NCBI RefSeq assembly: GCF_000003815.2
Contig: NC_049988.1
Span: 16,726,888-16,784,885, forward strand
Source: Branchiostoma floridae
Taxonomy: Eukaryota > Chordata > Leptocardii > Amphioxiformes > Branchiostomatidae
Direction: 5' to 3'
Length of the DNA: 57,998 bases
Shown: positions 25,701 to 36,119 of the stretch, one piece after another
How the letters are laid out: each line of letters opens with the position of its first letter
How positions within the stretch are numbered: the first letter of the stretch is position 1
The notes under the pieces: generated by a model
The model's database searches: none
What the model was told of the DNA's origin: nothing
The model's input: the letters and a program-made list of their open reading frames with translations, nothing else
Made by a program: the position numbers and the translations under genes

Positions 25701-28700
25701 CCGGCTGTTTTTTGGTGTGTCTTTCGGCGTTTTTGCCGGAAGTTATGTTTCAAGAAAGGTAATTATAATGTTATGGTGCCAATTAGTACACCAAAGGACG
25801 TTAAAGTTATTGCACCACGCATTGCAATTCGATGAAACCATTCTTTCTTTGTACAATGCTAAACTTTCTTACAACACGGAAGTATACACGGATTAAAACT
25901 GGGACGTTTGACCAATTGCTGACGTCAGGTATCCGCAAGATCTCCTGTGAATAAGATCGCGTGTCAATAACTCTCTCGAGTTAACGTTCTGAAGTGATGA
26001 GTCATCAGTACTGATCCTGAAGAAGGCGACAGTGGTCATTAGAAATTTTGATTCGTGTATACCTTTGTGCAGGAAGAAAGTTTAGCATTGTACTATTATA
26101 TATAGTAGACCTCAAAAAAACTATATTTCTACTAAAATCACAGAACTACCCACTAATCATTAAAGAAGTGGGACTTTTCATCAGCCACTGACTCCAACGA
26201 AGAAGTCAAACCTCCCAGTAAAGAATGTAGAACCATGTACATAGATAGCTGTATAGAATAGACACTTGTTACTTTTTACTGTCTGTATCATTGCAATTAG
26301 CCTACGGGCATGGATTTGCAAATAAATAAATTATTACTACCGACACAGATGAGTTTCCACGGCATTCTTATCTTCCTTGTCCTACAGGCACGACTGCCAC
26401 TGCCATTCTAGCCTCCCTGACTAATGACGGACAGGACCTGAAGAACTCACTCCAGTTGGCTCTCTGCCATTTCTTTTTCAACATCAGCGGCATTGTTCTC
26501 TGGTACCCCATCCCAAGTCTGGTGGAGTCATGCAAACCATCGTAAGTACCGCTTTCTTCTCTTCATCTTTCTTTCCTCACTTCTTCATCTTCTTGCTCCT
26601 TCTCTCCTTTCTTCTTCAACATTAGCGTCACCTTCTNNNNNNNNNNNNNNNNNNNNNNNNNNNNNNNNNNNNNNNNNNNNNNNNNNNNNNNNNNNNNNNN
26701 NNNNNNNNNNNNNNNNNNNNNNNNNNNNNNNNNNNNNNNNNNNNNNNNNNNNNNNNNNNNNNNNNNNNNNNNNNNNNNNNNNNNNNNNNNNNNNNNNNNN
26801 NNNNNNNNNNNNNNNNNNNNNNNNNNNNNNNNNNNNNNNNNNNNNNNNNNNNNNNNNNNNNNNNNNNNNNNNNNNNNNNNNNNNNNNNNNNNNNNNNNNN
26901 NNNNNNNNNNNNNNNNNNNNNNNNNNNNNNNNNNNNNNNNNNNNNNNNNNNNNNNNNNNNNNNNNNNNNNNNNNNNNNNNNNNNNNNNNNNNNNNNNNNN
27001 NNNNNNNNNNNNNNNNNNNNNNNNNNNNNNNNNNNNNNNNNNNNNNNNNNNNNNNNNNNNNNNNNNNNNNNNNNNNNNNNNNNNNNNNNNNNNNNNNNNN
27101 NNNNNNNNNNNNNNNNNNNNNNNNNNNNNNNNNNNNNNNNNNNNNNNNNNNNNNNNNNNNNNNNNNNNNNNNNNNNNNNNNNNNNNNNNNNNNNNNNNNN
27201 NNNNNNNNNNNNNNNNNNNNNNNNNNNNNNNNNNNNNNNNNNNNNNNNNNNNNNNNNNNNNNNNNNNNNNNNNNNNNNNNNNNNNNNNNNNNNNNNNNNN
27301 NNNNNNNNNNNNNNNNNNNNNNNNNNNNNNNNNNNNNNNNNNNNNNNNNNNNCTACGAGGAGGCATGACCCTGACAGGAAGGGGGAACTCAGCCATTTCT
27401 TCGTCGGCATCAGGGTCATGCCTCCTCGTAAATTAGAGCTCGCAGATTCGTCGTCCGATCGAATCGCGCCTAATGTGAAGGGGGTATAAAGCATCAAAAT
27501 CGTACGACGATCGCACGACGTTTGTGACCGTGCTCTTAACTCTCGACATCTCGTTTTGCCAGGATGAGCAAGTGGTTCCCCCACCCACCGATCGTGCTGG
27601 CCAAGTGGCTCGGCAACAAGACGGCCAAGTACCGCTGGTTCGCGCTGGTCTACCTGTTCCTGATGTTCTTCATCCTGCCGGCGCTGGTGTTCGGGCTGTC
27701 GTTCGCCGGTTGGCAGGTGCTGGTGGGTGTCGGCGTGCCCATCCTGCTGATCTTCATCGTCATCTGCATCATCAACGTCATGCAGGTGCAGTTTCCGCGG
27801 TAGGTGGCGCGCTTTCGTTTTGCTTGAATCTTTATTCATAGATAACGCCACACTTACTTAATTTTATGGATGACATCCACTCGCGCATTGATTTTCGCCT
27901 GTTCTCCAACAACAATAAAAACACAAAATGTGGCCAAATATCACCCCATATCAATCAGAATTTCATGCTTGCCGGATCTGCTCTCCAGGGCAGGGGTCAC
28001 ACGGTCAGGGCATGGGATCACAGCGCCATTGTTTCCTCTATAAACTAGAATGGTAATACAGACATGATTGAAATTGCGAAGATTGTCTCGTACAGTTTTA
28101 CTGGAGGTGAACAGTATGAGTGATCTGGTCTCGCATTTGGAATAAAGCATAAGTAAATAGTTTTATAAGCTATGGGATGATAATGATGATGACTGATAGA
28201 TTGACCTACATATAGTCGGATATATGAGTTGAACATGATAGCAGTCCATGAAAAATATCGTTCTGTGTACCAGCAATGATACCAGTAAGGGACATATGAG
28301 TGTTTGTTCTACTATTCTTGAATTATGCTTCTCTCTCTTAACTTAAGGTAGGGCAGGTCATGACAAAGTGAACTTCATCTTCGATATCATCATGACATGT
28401 GGGACACAGTTTCTGAGTGGCTGGTGTGTTACGGTGACGACATTCTGCATATGTATGAATAAACCATACTATATTCCTGTTTGTTCTTCCCAGTTTCCTG
28501 CCCGCCAAGCTGCGCAACTGGAACTTCCTGCCCTCACCCCTGCACTCCCTCAAGCCGTACGACGCCGTGTGCGTCTTGTGCTGCAAAGCGGTACAGCGTT
28601 CACCCTGCGGGCGATACTGCAGATGCAAATGCTGCCGACAGGTGACTGATTGCTTTGCTGTTTAAGCTAAGGGCACAATCCGCCGTACGTGCAATTTGTC

Positions 28701-29547
28701 CGTACGGTTTTGGAGAGGCCACGTCCGCCACGTATTTCTGAAAACGTTCAGGCCGTACGGGGTTGACGCGTCGGGGGGGGGGGGGCGAATCCGCAGCCCG
28801 ATGGCGCACAAAGTTTTGCCTGCACGTTAAGTTCTACGGCGTATCTGCGTGCTCCAATCCGTCGGATTCCCTACGAGTTCGTACGTAGGCGGTAATTACC
28901 AAAGTTTACCAAATATTGCCCACGTTTTGGCACGTAGACAGCACGTATTTGCACGTACGGCGGGTTGTGCCCTTAGCTTTACCGAGTAAAGACTCTCTTT
29001 TTACACAACCACAGCTTTATTTCCAACGACTGTCTGTCACCTTCATCAGGGCAATTCTAACTGGTTCACACTGTACCGTAGCAATATATGTGTAATCTGC
29101 AAGTATCGATGCTTACAGATGCGGTCAGAAACGCAAAGTATATACCAGTCAGAAACTGCCCTGATGAATGTGACAGACGGTCACCAAAAAAGAGTGTCTG
29201 TACTCAATAATGTGCCATCCCGACGAAACTATTCACGGGGGCTTTTCTTCCATTGCCAAGATTATAGGGGTGCTGTGTGGTGACCGGTGCATTACTATTT
29301 ATTGAAAGAATTTTATTCAAAATATGAAACAGGTAAGGACTACAACACAAGGTTGCAATTTTTCCATACAAATCACGTTACCTAGAATATCACTTGACTA
29401 GCCTAATCCTTATTTCACATATGTGTGGTACAAATAAGAGTTAAGTTTACGTTTGTGTCAGTGATGGTGAATTGACGTTATTGTTTCATTCAACAGATGA
29501 CGGACGAACCTCCCGTGGAACAGGTGAATGTTAACACATACCTGTAG
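19775..29547 (+). CDS. SLC34A: Sodium-dependent phosphate cotransporter, SLC34 (NaPi-II) family
   Basis: Imports inorganic phosphate with sodium across the plasma membrane. Eleven exons: 19775-19967, 20503-20628, 21289-21435, 21764-21945, 23154-23282, 24556-24777, 25268-25454, 26388-26541, 27563-27799, 28494-28641, 29497-29547. All have GT/AG borders and compatible phases; the sum is 1776 nt, 591 codons plus stop. The two inverted-repeat QSSS signatures of the family lie at residues 139-146 (QSSSTSTS) and 363-366. Conserved blocks include [35 protein letters not shown] and [13 protein letters not shown]. Residues A196, A198 and D202 match the triplet of electrogenic NaPi-IIa/b rather than IIc. 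The central extracellular loop (about 260-295) is short, with one NET glycosylation site and no cysteine. The tail is cysteine-rich (about 548-574) and ends T-Y-L, a class I PDZ ligand. Human NaPi-II proteins are longer, mainly in that loop and the tail. The start is chosen because it gives the expected N-terminus; upstream ATG copies are repeats. Confidence 0.93.
20403..20440. repeat. GAAT microsatellite in SLC34 intron 1
   Basis: A run of ATGAATGAATGA units degenerating into GAAAGG/GAAAGAAAG, about 60 bp upstream of the exon 2 acceptor. Confidence 0.85.
21461..21611. mobile_element. Small MITE in SLC34 intron 3
   Basis: Starts TTCCAAGCAGATGTTACGG and ends CCGTAGGATCTGCTTGGAGA, an imperfect inverted terminal repeat of the CTCCAAGCAGATC family seen at 3177-3275. 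It begins 25 bp after the exon 3 donor. Confidence 0.6.
21960..22590. repeat. CTACT-rich satellite with inverted blocks in SLC34 intron 4
   Basis: Degenerate CTCTA/CTACTG pentamer and hexamer DNA on the plus strand. It is broken by two blocks of the opposite strand sense (GAAGAGTAGAGTAGAGTAGA near 22180 and again near 22350), each introduced by CTTCTTTTAAGAAG. These blocks can fold against the flanking CTACTCTAC runs into long hairpins. Noncoding. Confidence 0.85.
22964..23043. mobile_element. Hairpin element in SLC34 intron 4
   Basis: ATTTGCCAGGGGAGTTTTGC and GACTCCCCTGGCCAATT form inverted arms around a GC-rich loop that contains GGTCGGCCGCGCAGCC. A short palindromic MITE is the best reading; no copy elsewhere in the window confirms it. 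Confidence 0.5.
24105..24360 (+). repeat. tRNA-derived SINE in SLC34 intron 5
   Basis: GTTCTGGGTTCGAATCCG is a B-box-like tRNA remnant. It is followed by TTGTGCCCTTTGAAAATGCA, CTTTACACGACTTTACTCAC and AGGTGAAAATGAGTACCTGG, the arrangement of the conserved central domain shared by many marine-invertebrate SINEs (recalled). The A box is not recognisable and no cloverleaf forms, so it is not a tRNA gene. Confidence 0.7.
24381..24512. repeat. 61-bp tandem duplication in SLC34 intron 5
   Basis: GGATATGCAGCTTGTACTGT followed by CAGTACAAACCTGGTGTGTTACGCCAT-type sequence occurs twice, starting at 24383 and 24444, just upstream of the exon 6 acceptor. A third GGATAT start follows at about 24508. Confidence 0.85.
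25059..25163. mobile_element. Near-perfect hairpin MITE with 9-bp target duplication
   Basis: The arms begin TAGCCTGAGTATCATCCT and extend through GTAGTAACCGCTGGCTCACG, giving about 43 bp of nearly perfect inverted repeat around a roughly 20-bp loop. AGAGAATCC directly flanks both sides (25050-25058 and 25164-25172). A 9-bp duplication is most typical of Mutator-like elements. Located in SLC34 intron 6, upstream of exon 7. Confidence 0.8.
25459..25652. mobile_element. MITE at the SLC34 intron 7 splice donor, interior unsequenced
   Basis: The left end AGCCCCCTTTACAATCAG starts four bases after the exon 7 boundary. The right end TTGATTTTTAAAGGGGGCT lies after the 25530-25629 gap. These match the termini of the full copy at 5081-5272. 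GTA precedes the left end and follows the right end, so the target duplication appears to be the splice-donor GTA itself. Confidence 0.65.
26637..27487. mobile_element. Assembly gap ending in a palindromic MITE (SLC34 intron 8)
   Basis: N runs from 26637 to 27352. From 27353 the sequence is a MITE centre (GAGGAGGCATGACCCTGACA and return arm) followed by CGTCCGATCGAATCGCGCCT and AATGTGAAGGGGGTA. This is the same right end as at 16294 and 32151. The element stops 75 bp before exon 9. The long open frames across this gap are artefacts of N translation. Confidence 0.65.
28338..28460 (-). pseudogene. LINE polyprotein C-terminal zinc-ribbon remnant in SLC34 intron 9
   Basis: The minus strand reads [20 protein letters not shown], then PTLS and a stop. 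The pattern CPxC...IEDEVHFxxxCP is the C-terminal segment common in non-LTR retrotransposon polyproteins of invertebrates (recalled). It lies antisense to SLC34 and ends about 35 bp before the exon 10 acceptor at 28493. No upstream RT sequence is seen. Confidence 0.5.
28666..28977. mobile_element. MITE with GCTAAGGGCACAA termini in SLC34 intron 10
   Basis: The left end GCTAAGGGCACAATCCGCCG and the right end CGGCGGGTTGTGCCCTTAGC are near-perfect inverted repeats extending into GTACGTGC. TTA-type flanks on both sides fit a 3-bp target duplication of the PIF/Harbinger kind. The interior is rich in CGTACG/GCACGTA and has no ORF. It starts 24 bp after the exon 10 donor. Confidence 0.75.
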
Positions 29548-29564
29548 ACACGTGATCTTGGGCA

Positions 29565-29800
29565 CTTGCAGTACGTCACATGTTCCCGTGCAGTACGTCA
29601 CATGTTACCGTGCAGTTCGTCACATGTTCCCGTGCAGTACGTCACATGTTCCCGTGCAGTACGTCACATGTTCCCGTGCAGTACGTCACATGTTCCTGTG
29701 CAGTGCGTCACATATTCCCGTGCAGTACGTCACATGTTACCGTGCAGTGCGTCACATATTCCTGTGCAGTACGTCACATGTTCCATTTCAACAGTATGTC
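29565..29800. repeat. 22-bp minisatellite in the SLC34 3' untranslated region
   Basis: About ten copies of a 22-bp unit (TTCCCGTGCAGTACGTCACA plus TG), starting 18 bp after the SLC34 stop codon, with variants TTACCGTG and TTCCTGTG. Each unit carries ACGTCAC, whose complement GTGACGT contains a TGACG CRE half-site. All three plus-strand frames stay open only because of the repeat. Confidence 0.9.
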
Positions 29801-29859
29801 ATATTTTCAAGTGCAGTTTGTCACGTTTTTGTGTCACATGCTTCCTATAGCACCATGAA

Positions 29860-31920
29860 GACCCAGAAAATGTATATCGAAAATTAATGTGCCCTTTCAT
29901 GCCTTTCATCCACAGCGTTTTTTTTCTGTTTTGTATCAATAGTTATTACAAGCAGGGAGGAGCATCAGGTATTTGCCTTTCGCCGAAATGTTTTTTATCT
30001 ATATTCGGGACATCACTAGAACTACTAATTCCCTAAAAATGGATTTTGAAATGGCATGTCTATGTTAATGGAACTTTTTTCATCAATATCAAAATTATCA
30101 ATGTTTTCTGTTCAGTAAAATTGTACAGGGTGGTGATGTGATCTATGCATTCTTTATCAAATTCTAAACTTGGAGATGACCACCAAGTCTTCCAAAGATT
30201 CGTACACAGTATTAACACAGGTGACATGGACCTGGACAGAAGCTTGTTTATAAGGTAAATGGAAGACACAAATGTAATGAAATACAATCACATGAACCTT
30301 AACTAAATGATGTTTCACTGTTTGGCTACTGATGATTTACATTAATATTTCTGAGACCTAATATAATGCAATGAACATGATGTCTTTAGTATTATGTAAT
30401 CATATAATACAGTACACAGAATCATAGTTCTGGAGATTTAAGATGCCATTTGTCCTTCGAAAGCCTTGCCAAAGATGAACACAATTATCAAACATTAAAT
30501 GCTTCTACCGGTGCTGTTGGGTGTAATTCATAATGTTAATTATCAATTTTAATTGCGGAAATTGTACTCTGGAAGATGGGAAACTTACTAATTTGAAAAT
30601 CGTATTTTGTGTTTAAGATTTTTCCAACGGTTGTATGTATAAGGATGAACTTTCAGACTCTGGGTACGATTGCCATAACCCAAAGCGTGTAAATGTAGCA
30701 AACCTAACCATGTGGTGGTGGTATCTATTATGTATATATACTGTAATGTCTGGCGCCAGAATGCTTGCCTTTGTATATGTATTTAGTACTTTCCTCTTAA
30801 GAAATGTTTTCGTGTCTTTATCTTCGGATCTTTAGTACACATTGCGAAGTACTATATTTTAACCAAGACTACTCATTGATCAATAAAGAGTGGGGAGACT
30901 ATTGACGACTTGCTTGTGAATCTTTTCTCTTTAGCCCAAAGACCGTAATGACATCTTACCCTGGCTTGTAGTCACTCCTATTTTATCTCTACTCAGAAAG
31001 ACTATAAAATACTACATAAGGTATGAGATATTTGATTTGTTGAACATGTAATGTATTTTATCTCCAGTCACCAAAACTAATATGTATATTATACTAATAT
31101 ATATTTCACGATAGAGATATGTGATTTGAACATGCAATGTGTGTCTAAACTAGATCAATCATAAAATGATGCATCCAAGCAATACTGGCAACTCAAATTA
31201 GAATCGATGTCAAGACCACAATTTCTGTTCTATACTTTTAATGATGAACTCGGCAACGACGCTGATGTTCTTTGGGCTCCTGATGTTTAGGGACAACAGT
31301 TACTGTCCAAGGTCTTAACACATGGTGCTCAGCTACGCCGATCTAAAAAGAAAAGAAGAAAAGGACTTAATCGACACTCTCCTACGCATAGGGTCCAACG
31401 TCGTCGCAAAACGCCTGTTGTCCAAAGGAGTCGTTTTGCGACGACATTGGAACCTCTGTGTAGGAGAATGGTAAGCGACAAAAAGATAAGATACTGTGGA
31501 CTGGTCAATATGGATCGTATGGAACCTGTAGAAGTGGGTAGTTCTAAGTGGAGATGGCATATGATGATTATTATCATATAGGGCCATTAACCATATATTA
31601 TTAACTTGTTTTCAAGTCATGTTGATATAATGTATTCTACATTCCTTTTGGATTTCGTAAAATGTTAGTGCATTAATCACATATCTTTCCTTATTTTCTC
31701 TCTTGATTTGTTTCTGTCAAATTACATCTACTGCGCCTTTTCCATATAACGTCTAATGACATAATCCCCCCAAGAAACACATATACAACGCCCTGAAAAA
31801 TGTGTCTCTATTGCAGCATCCTCTTGCACACTGTCTATCTAAACAGTGAGTCTTAAGTCTGTGGAAATATTTGCAAAGGACCGTGTAACTTGCCTGACGG
31901 TCCTGACGGAGAGGACATAA
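29860..31920. other. SLC34 downstream region, no further gene seen
   Basis: AT-rich, with no convincing coding frame. AATAAA in GATCAATAAAGAGTGG (about 30881) could end an extended SLC34 transcript, but the distance of about 1.3 kb makes this uncertain. A hairpin element is at 31375-31472. Confidence 0.5.
31375..31472. mobile_element. Hairpin MITE
   Basis: CTCCTACGCATAGGGTCCAA then CGTCGTCGCAAAACG is mirrored by CGTTTTGCGACGACATTGGA and ACCTCTGTGTAGGAG, forming imperfect arms of about 38 bp around a roughly 20-bp loop. Confidence 0.65.
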
Positions 31921-32151
31921 TACCCCTCTCACATTATCCACGATCTTCGGGCGTATCGATGGAAGATCGGCCATATTTAAATCGACAGAGGGTTGCGCGT
32001 ATTTTTCACCTGAAAACCGTCCCTGCCACATATAAGCATTGATTTGTATCTTGTTCAATTGTTGTGCAATAAAGTTGTTATTATAAGCGAGACTCGGGCG
32101 ACTGCCGTAGAATCGCCGTCCGATCGATTTTCGCCAAATGTGACAGGGGTA
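31921..32151. mobile_element. MITE with TACCCC/GGGGTA termini overlapping the downstream end of the secreted-protein gene
   Basis: The left end TACCCCTCTCACATT and the right end AATGTGACAGGGGTA are imperfect inverted repeats, flanked on both sides by TAA (a 3-bp TWA duplication as in Harbinger elements). Subterminal GATCTTCGGGCG and CGTCCGATCGATTTTCGCC link it to the ends at 16294 and 27487. It ends 28 bp beyond the stop codon of the minus-strand secreted-protein gene, so it probably lies in its 3' UTR. Confidence 0.65.
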
Positions 32152-32178
32152 TAAAGTTTACTACCTGTGACGTAGTTT

Positions 32179-34465
32179 TTACTTCCCCTGGACGTTGACG
32201 ATCTTGCTGTTTGGGATGTGGTCCCCAACCAGGGTGATCTATGATAAACAGCATACCTTGAGATAAACGCTCTGTAACATATACATGTACATTGCATTCT
32301 TTGCAAGCATGCACGTTATGCTATAGTACAGTAGTGTACCATATGGTTATAACTGTACTTGTGAACACCACTTAAACCCCCTTTTTACATGTGAATGAGA
32401 GCGATCGAAGATTTGAAAGATGGATCAACGAATGTCATTGAAACATTTTTTTTTACGTTTTATGTGTTTTGTGGTCTAAAATCAAATATTTTGCCTCTTC
32501 AGCGTGTGTAAAGATATGTTACTAACGTCTTGGATCTGCTACTTGTGACTTGCTCATTGAGTGTGTCTAAAGATCCCTTACTTAACCCTTGCTCCTTGAG
32601 CATATCTTAAGTTCTATCACTTACGCCCTGCTCCTTGAGCGCATCTAAGATGGGGGTGACGAGGTTCATGGCCTGCTCTACAGCGAATGCCTCCAGGTCA
32701 CCGAGGTCAACAACGCCGTCCAGATGGAGCTGGGTGATCCACTGCGGAGGGGAAGAACGTTGTTTATTTGTTTACTTGTTTGTTGGTTTGTTTGCGACTT
32801 TGTTTGTGTGTGTCAAGTGTAGGTGGTAATCTCAGCACAACACTTATTTACATGCTTTGTTTGTTTGTTTGTTTCCACCTTTGTTTCTGCGTGTCAACTG
32901 TAAATTGTGCTTTCAGCACAGGGCTTATTTTTCATCATACGCCAATTCAATCACATGCAGAAGATTTACGCAAACATTAAAGTAAGTTCCTTTTCTTGAA
33001 ACGATTGAAAACGTGAACCTTTAAGCCTGTTAAGCCAAGCTTAGATGTAGGAATCTTTTTAGGCTATAAATTCTTTGCTCGATTGCTGACTTCTGAGCGG
33101 AGACATTGAATCTATACATACTTATAGTATATTGGCTGGTAATGAGCTGAATGAGTAATTGTGAAGTATACATATTTGATGAATGAATGTTTAAGTCTCT
33201 TACGTAATCCAGGTTCAGCTTGCCCATGAAGTTATCCAGGAAAGTCACGATCGTCGAGTTGATCTGCTCAAGAACTGGAAAAAAATAAACATAGACATTA
33301 ATGTTTCAGAAGAACGAGTACGGGTAATTGGGACAATTCTCCCGTATATCGCTATCACATTTGAAAGAAAGAACAATTCCATTATGAATAGTTCTGTATA
33401 AGTGTAAGGTACTAAACAGGTGGACGCGCTGACTCTGCTATGTGTCTAATATCAGCTCAGAAAAGAACAATTGAAAGAATTAGCCATGCCTTCAAGTACC
33501 AGAGTTGATGAGTTTTTTTTCCTAGGACTGTCTTAGAGTGGGATTCCTTGAGACCAAGTACTGTAGTTAGTGTAGATACAGAGGTTGGTGTGTTACGCTG
33601 ATGGGGGGCTATACCGGTATTATACCAATCATACATTTATACAGATTGGTATAATTATCGTAACCGACCTCCAGACTCCAGATTGTTGGCAGCGGTGGTA
33701 AGTAGAGCCTTCTCCAGTGCGTTCTGCATGGAGTTCTTGATATCATCACTGCCGGGAAAGAGATTTATTTTCAGATGAAAATGAAATCTATATGATACTT
33801 AGCACTATACTGAAGTTTATGGCATTTACATGGACGAAGTACCTACCCGTACCCCCATAGCCATGGAATTTGGACATAGCCAAGTGCTTTACTCAACCAA
33901 AACTTCTGTGACCGTCTGCCATCTTCCACGTGACCGTCTGCCATCTTCCACGCAATTCTAACTGGTCAATATACAATCATTTCTATTACAAGGCGCAAAA
34001 ATGAAAAAAAAAATGGATCTTGCATTCTTTACTGACCGACTGGCAAAACGTACAATACTAAGAACGATTGTTATCTAAGGGACGAGTTTTTGTCTGACTG
34101 CGATAAAAGAATTTGCAGGCAATGTAGTAACGTTACATACGCGATGCTCCTCCTGTTCCTTCTGCTGTCAGTCGGCATGTGGTTCAGGGTCAGCTGGATC
34201 TGTTGTGGAGTAGAGGGGGCATGCAGGATTGAGAAGAAAACTACGGGAATCGTAGAAAACACATACAAAAACACGACCACAGTAGATACAACACAAACAA
34301 AAACGCACATTCACACGAACATACATGTACACATACACGCCCGCACGCATACACACACACACACACACACGCAAACATACAAACAACGCACACACAGAAC
34401 ACAAACATACATAACGTTACACACACAAAATGCACACACTCAAACATACATATACACTTATTCAT

Positions 34466-34500
<35 letters not shown>

Positions 34501-36119
34501 CAACGCACAACCATACACGTATACATGTTTTAAACAAGCACAGACAACACGCACACAGACGTATGTCCCGGTCCTTGGTGCTGAACACCATCCACACAGA
34601 CACAAACAGACAAACTAAGAGCTTCACTCATTTCTGGTGACGTTTGTTGGTTTGTTTGTTGGTTTGTTTTGTTTTGTACAGTTCCAGACTCATCCCTTGC
34701 TCATTTTAGTTTGTTTGTTTGTTTGTTTATTTCGTGCAGTTCCATACTCACCCCTTGCTCCTTGAGAGCGTCCAGGATGGGTGTAACCAGGTTCATGGCC
34801 TGTTCCACGGCAAAGGCCTCCACGTCAGCCAGGTTAATGACCCCGTCCAGATGGAACTGAGTGATCCACTACAAAGGGGGGATGTTAGAAGGATGTTTAA
34901 ACATGAATATCTGAAGTTGACACTGATCTTGGCTCTTTAGAATCTCTGCAAAATACGAGTACTGCGACTACTGCTACTACTATAGTCTTACTCTAGCATT
35001 AAACAAGTTCGGTTTCCACTGTGTTCTATTGTTCATCGTTACAGTCAGGTCCCTATCAGTTTGCCAATCAGATCAGAACTTGTACTTCGCGCAACGGGTA
35101 TCAGCCTCAAAGTTGAGTTCCTGATTCCAGCTAGTTTGGTAACTATGAAACTCTAGTTCAAGTCACGGGGACATCACATGTCGGTTGGGGGTGCAATGTC
35201 TTTAGGAAGGTACGTAAAATGGGGTTACGTGTTCGAGGAGGTGTCAGTAACCCCTCCTTGTAAAAACCACTCTACTACTAACGCAGCAAGGGTCTAAATG
35301 AATTACGTTTGGTACAATGCAGAATTATAAAACAATCATTAAGTGCTTTCTTAATGTTGTTTACTCTTTTAGATTAATCAAAACACGACGATAGGTAGTA
35401 TCTCCATTGTACAATTACCGCCGAAAATACAAAGTGTACTCTGCATCGCATCTCACCATGTCAAGATTCAGCTTGTCGATGAAGCCGTCCAACACGTTCA
35501 CGATGGTGTCGTTGATTTTCTGGATTACTATAGCAACGGCAACATATCAACTATTTTAGGAACAATGTTTTATATACAAGCCACTGATGTTTTAAACTTG
35601 ACTTTGAGATACGAATAAAGCGGAAATCGAGAGAGATAGAGAGAGATGGATTTTAGAGTGTTTTATTGTCACAGCCTCTCCGATCCCATTCTGTGCATCT
35701 TGATAAATGAATAAATAACCCTCACCAGAAGACTCCAGGTTGTTCGCGGTAGTGGTGAGGAGAGCCTTCTCCAGGGCTGCCTGCATAGAGTTCTTGATGT
35801 CATCACTGTCGGGGAAGGCAATTAGATATCATTTGTATTCATATAAAAACATCGACCCTTGTGCAGATAACAAGGTTATCACTGTTGTAGCTGCGTTACA
35901 TGTATTTTGAGAAAGGCAACACTTCTAAACATGAAAGATTCCGCTTAATATCATCTTTCAGAATAGAAGTCCATACCCTGGTGTAAGTGGATTAAATCCA
36001 TCGGTGCTGAAATGTGGTGGCGATGAAAGTTATACTTACGCAATGCTTCTCTGTTGCAGAGACTTTGCATCAGCCAATGTGGCAGCAGCGACGACTAGCG
36101 CAACAATCAGGAACTTCAT
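32179..36119 (-). CDS. Secreted protein of two tandem helical modules, unrecognised family
   Basis: Nine exons on the minus strand, 5' to 3': 36040-36119, 35726-35805, 35457-35527, 34752-34868, 34141-34199, 33669-33748, 33204-33274, 32625-32741, 32179-32238. All borders are GT/AG and the total is 735 nt, 244 residues plus stop. Exon 1 encodes a signal peptide (MKFLIVALVVAAATLADA). Exons 2-4 encode a module beginning ADDIKNSMQAALEKALL, with KLNLDMWITQFHLDG and ending VTPILDALKEQG. Exons 6-8 repeat it closely, with identical exon lengths (80, 71, 117) and phases. Exons 5 and 9 are matching linker and tail exons (IQLTLNH versus ITLVGDH). Each module has one N-glycosylation site (NDT, NST) at the same place. 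Arg-Arg-Asn-Arg-Arg precedes module 2, a furin-like site. No family is recognised; an extracellular or lumenal role follows only from the signal peptide. Confidence 0.85.
32520..32660. repeat. Triplicated exon-end/donor segment of the secreted-protein gene
   Basis: Three tandem versions of an approximately 40-44 bp piece occur: CTTGCTCATTGAGTGTGTCT, CTTGCTCCTTGAGCATATCT and the real exon 8 end CCTGCTCCTTGAGCGCATCT. Each is followed or preceded by a TTAC (GTAA on the coding strand) donor-like motif. Only the copy at 32625 continues into the full exon. Confidence 0.6.
34325..34505. repeat. CA-rich microsatellite in intron 4 of the secreted-protein gene
   Basis: Degenerate ACACAC/ATACAC DNA between exons 4 and 5. 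Open frames on both strands (His-Thr or Cys-Val repeats) come from the repeat. Confidence 0.9.

Noticed and set aside
26493-27851. Frames of 277-407 codons over the large gap
   Set aside because: Most codons are N. The real exons here are 26388-26541 and 27563-27799 on the plus strand.
29565-29800. CRISPR-like 22-bp repeats or a Cys/His-rich coding gene
   Set aside because: There are no spacers. All three frames are open only because of the repeat unit, and it follows the SLC34 stop codon.
34071-34627. Long open frames on both strands around a CA repeat
   Set aside because: They are repeat translations. Only the 59-nt exon 34141-34199 inside is supported, by its splice sites, its phases and the matching terminal exon.
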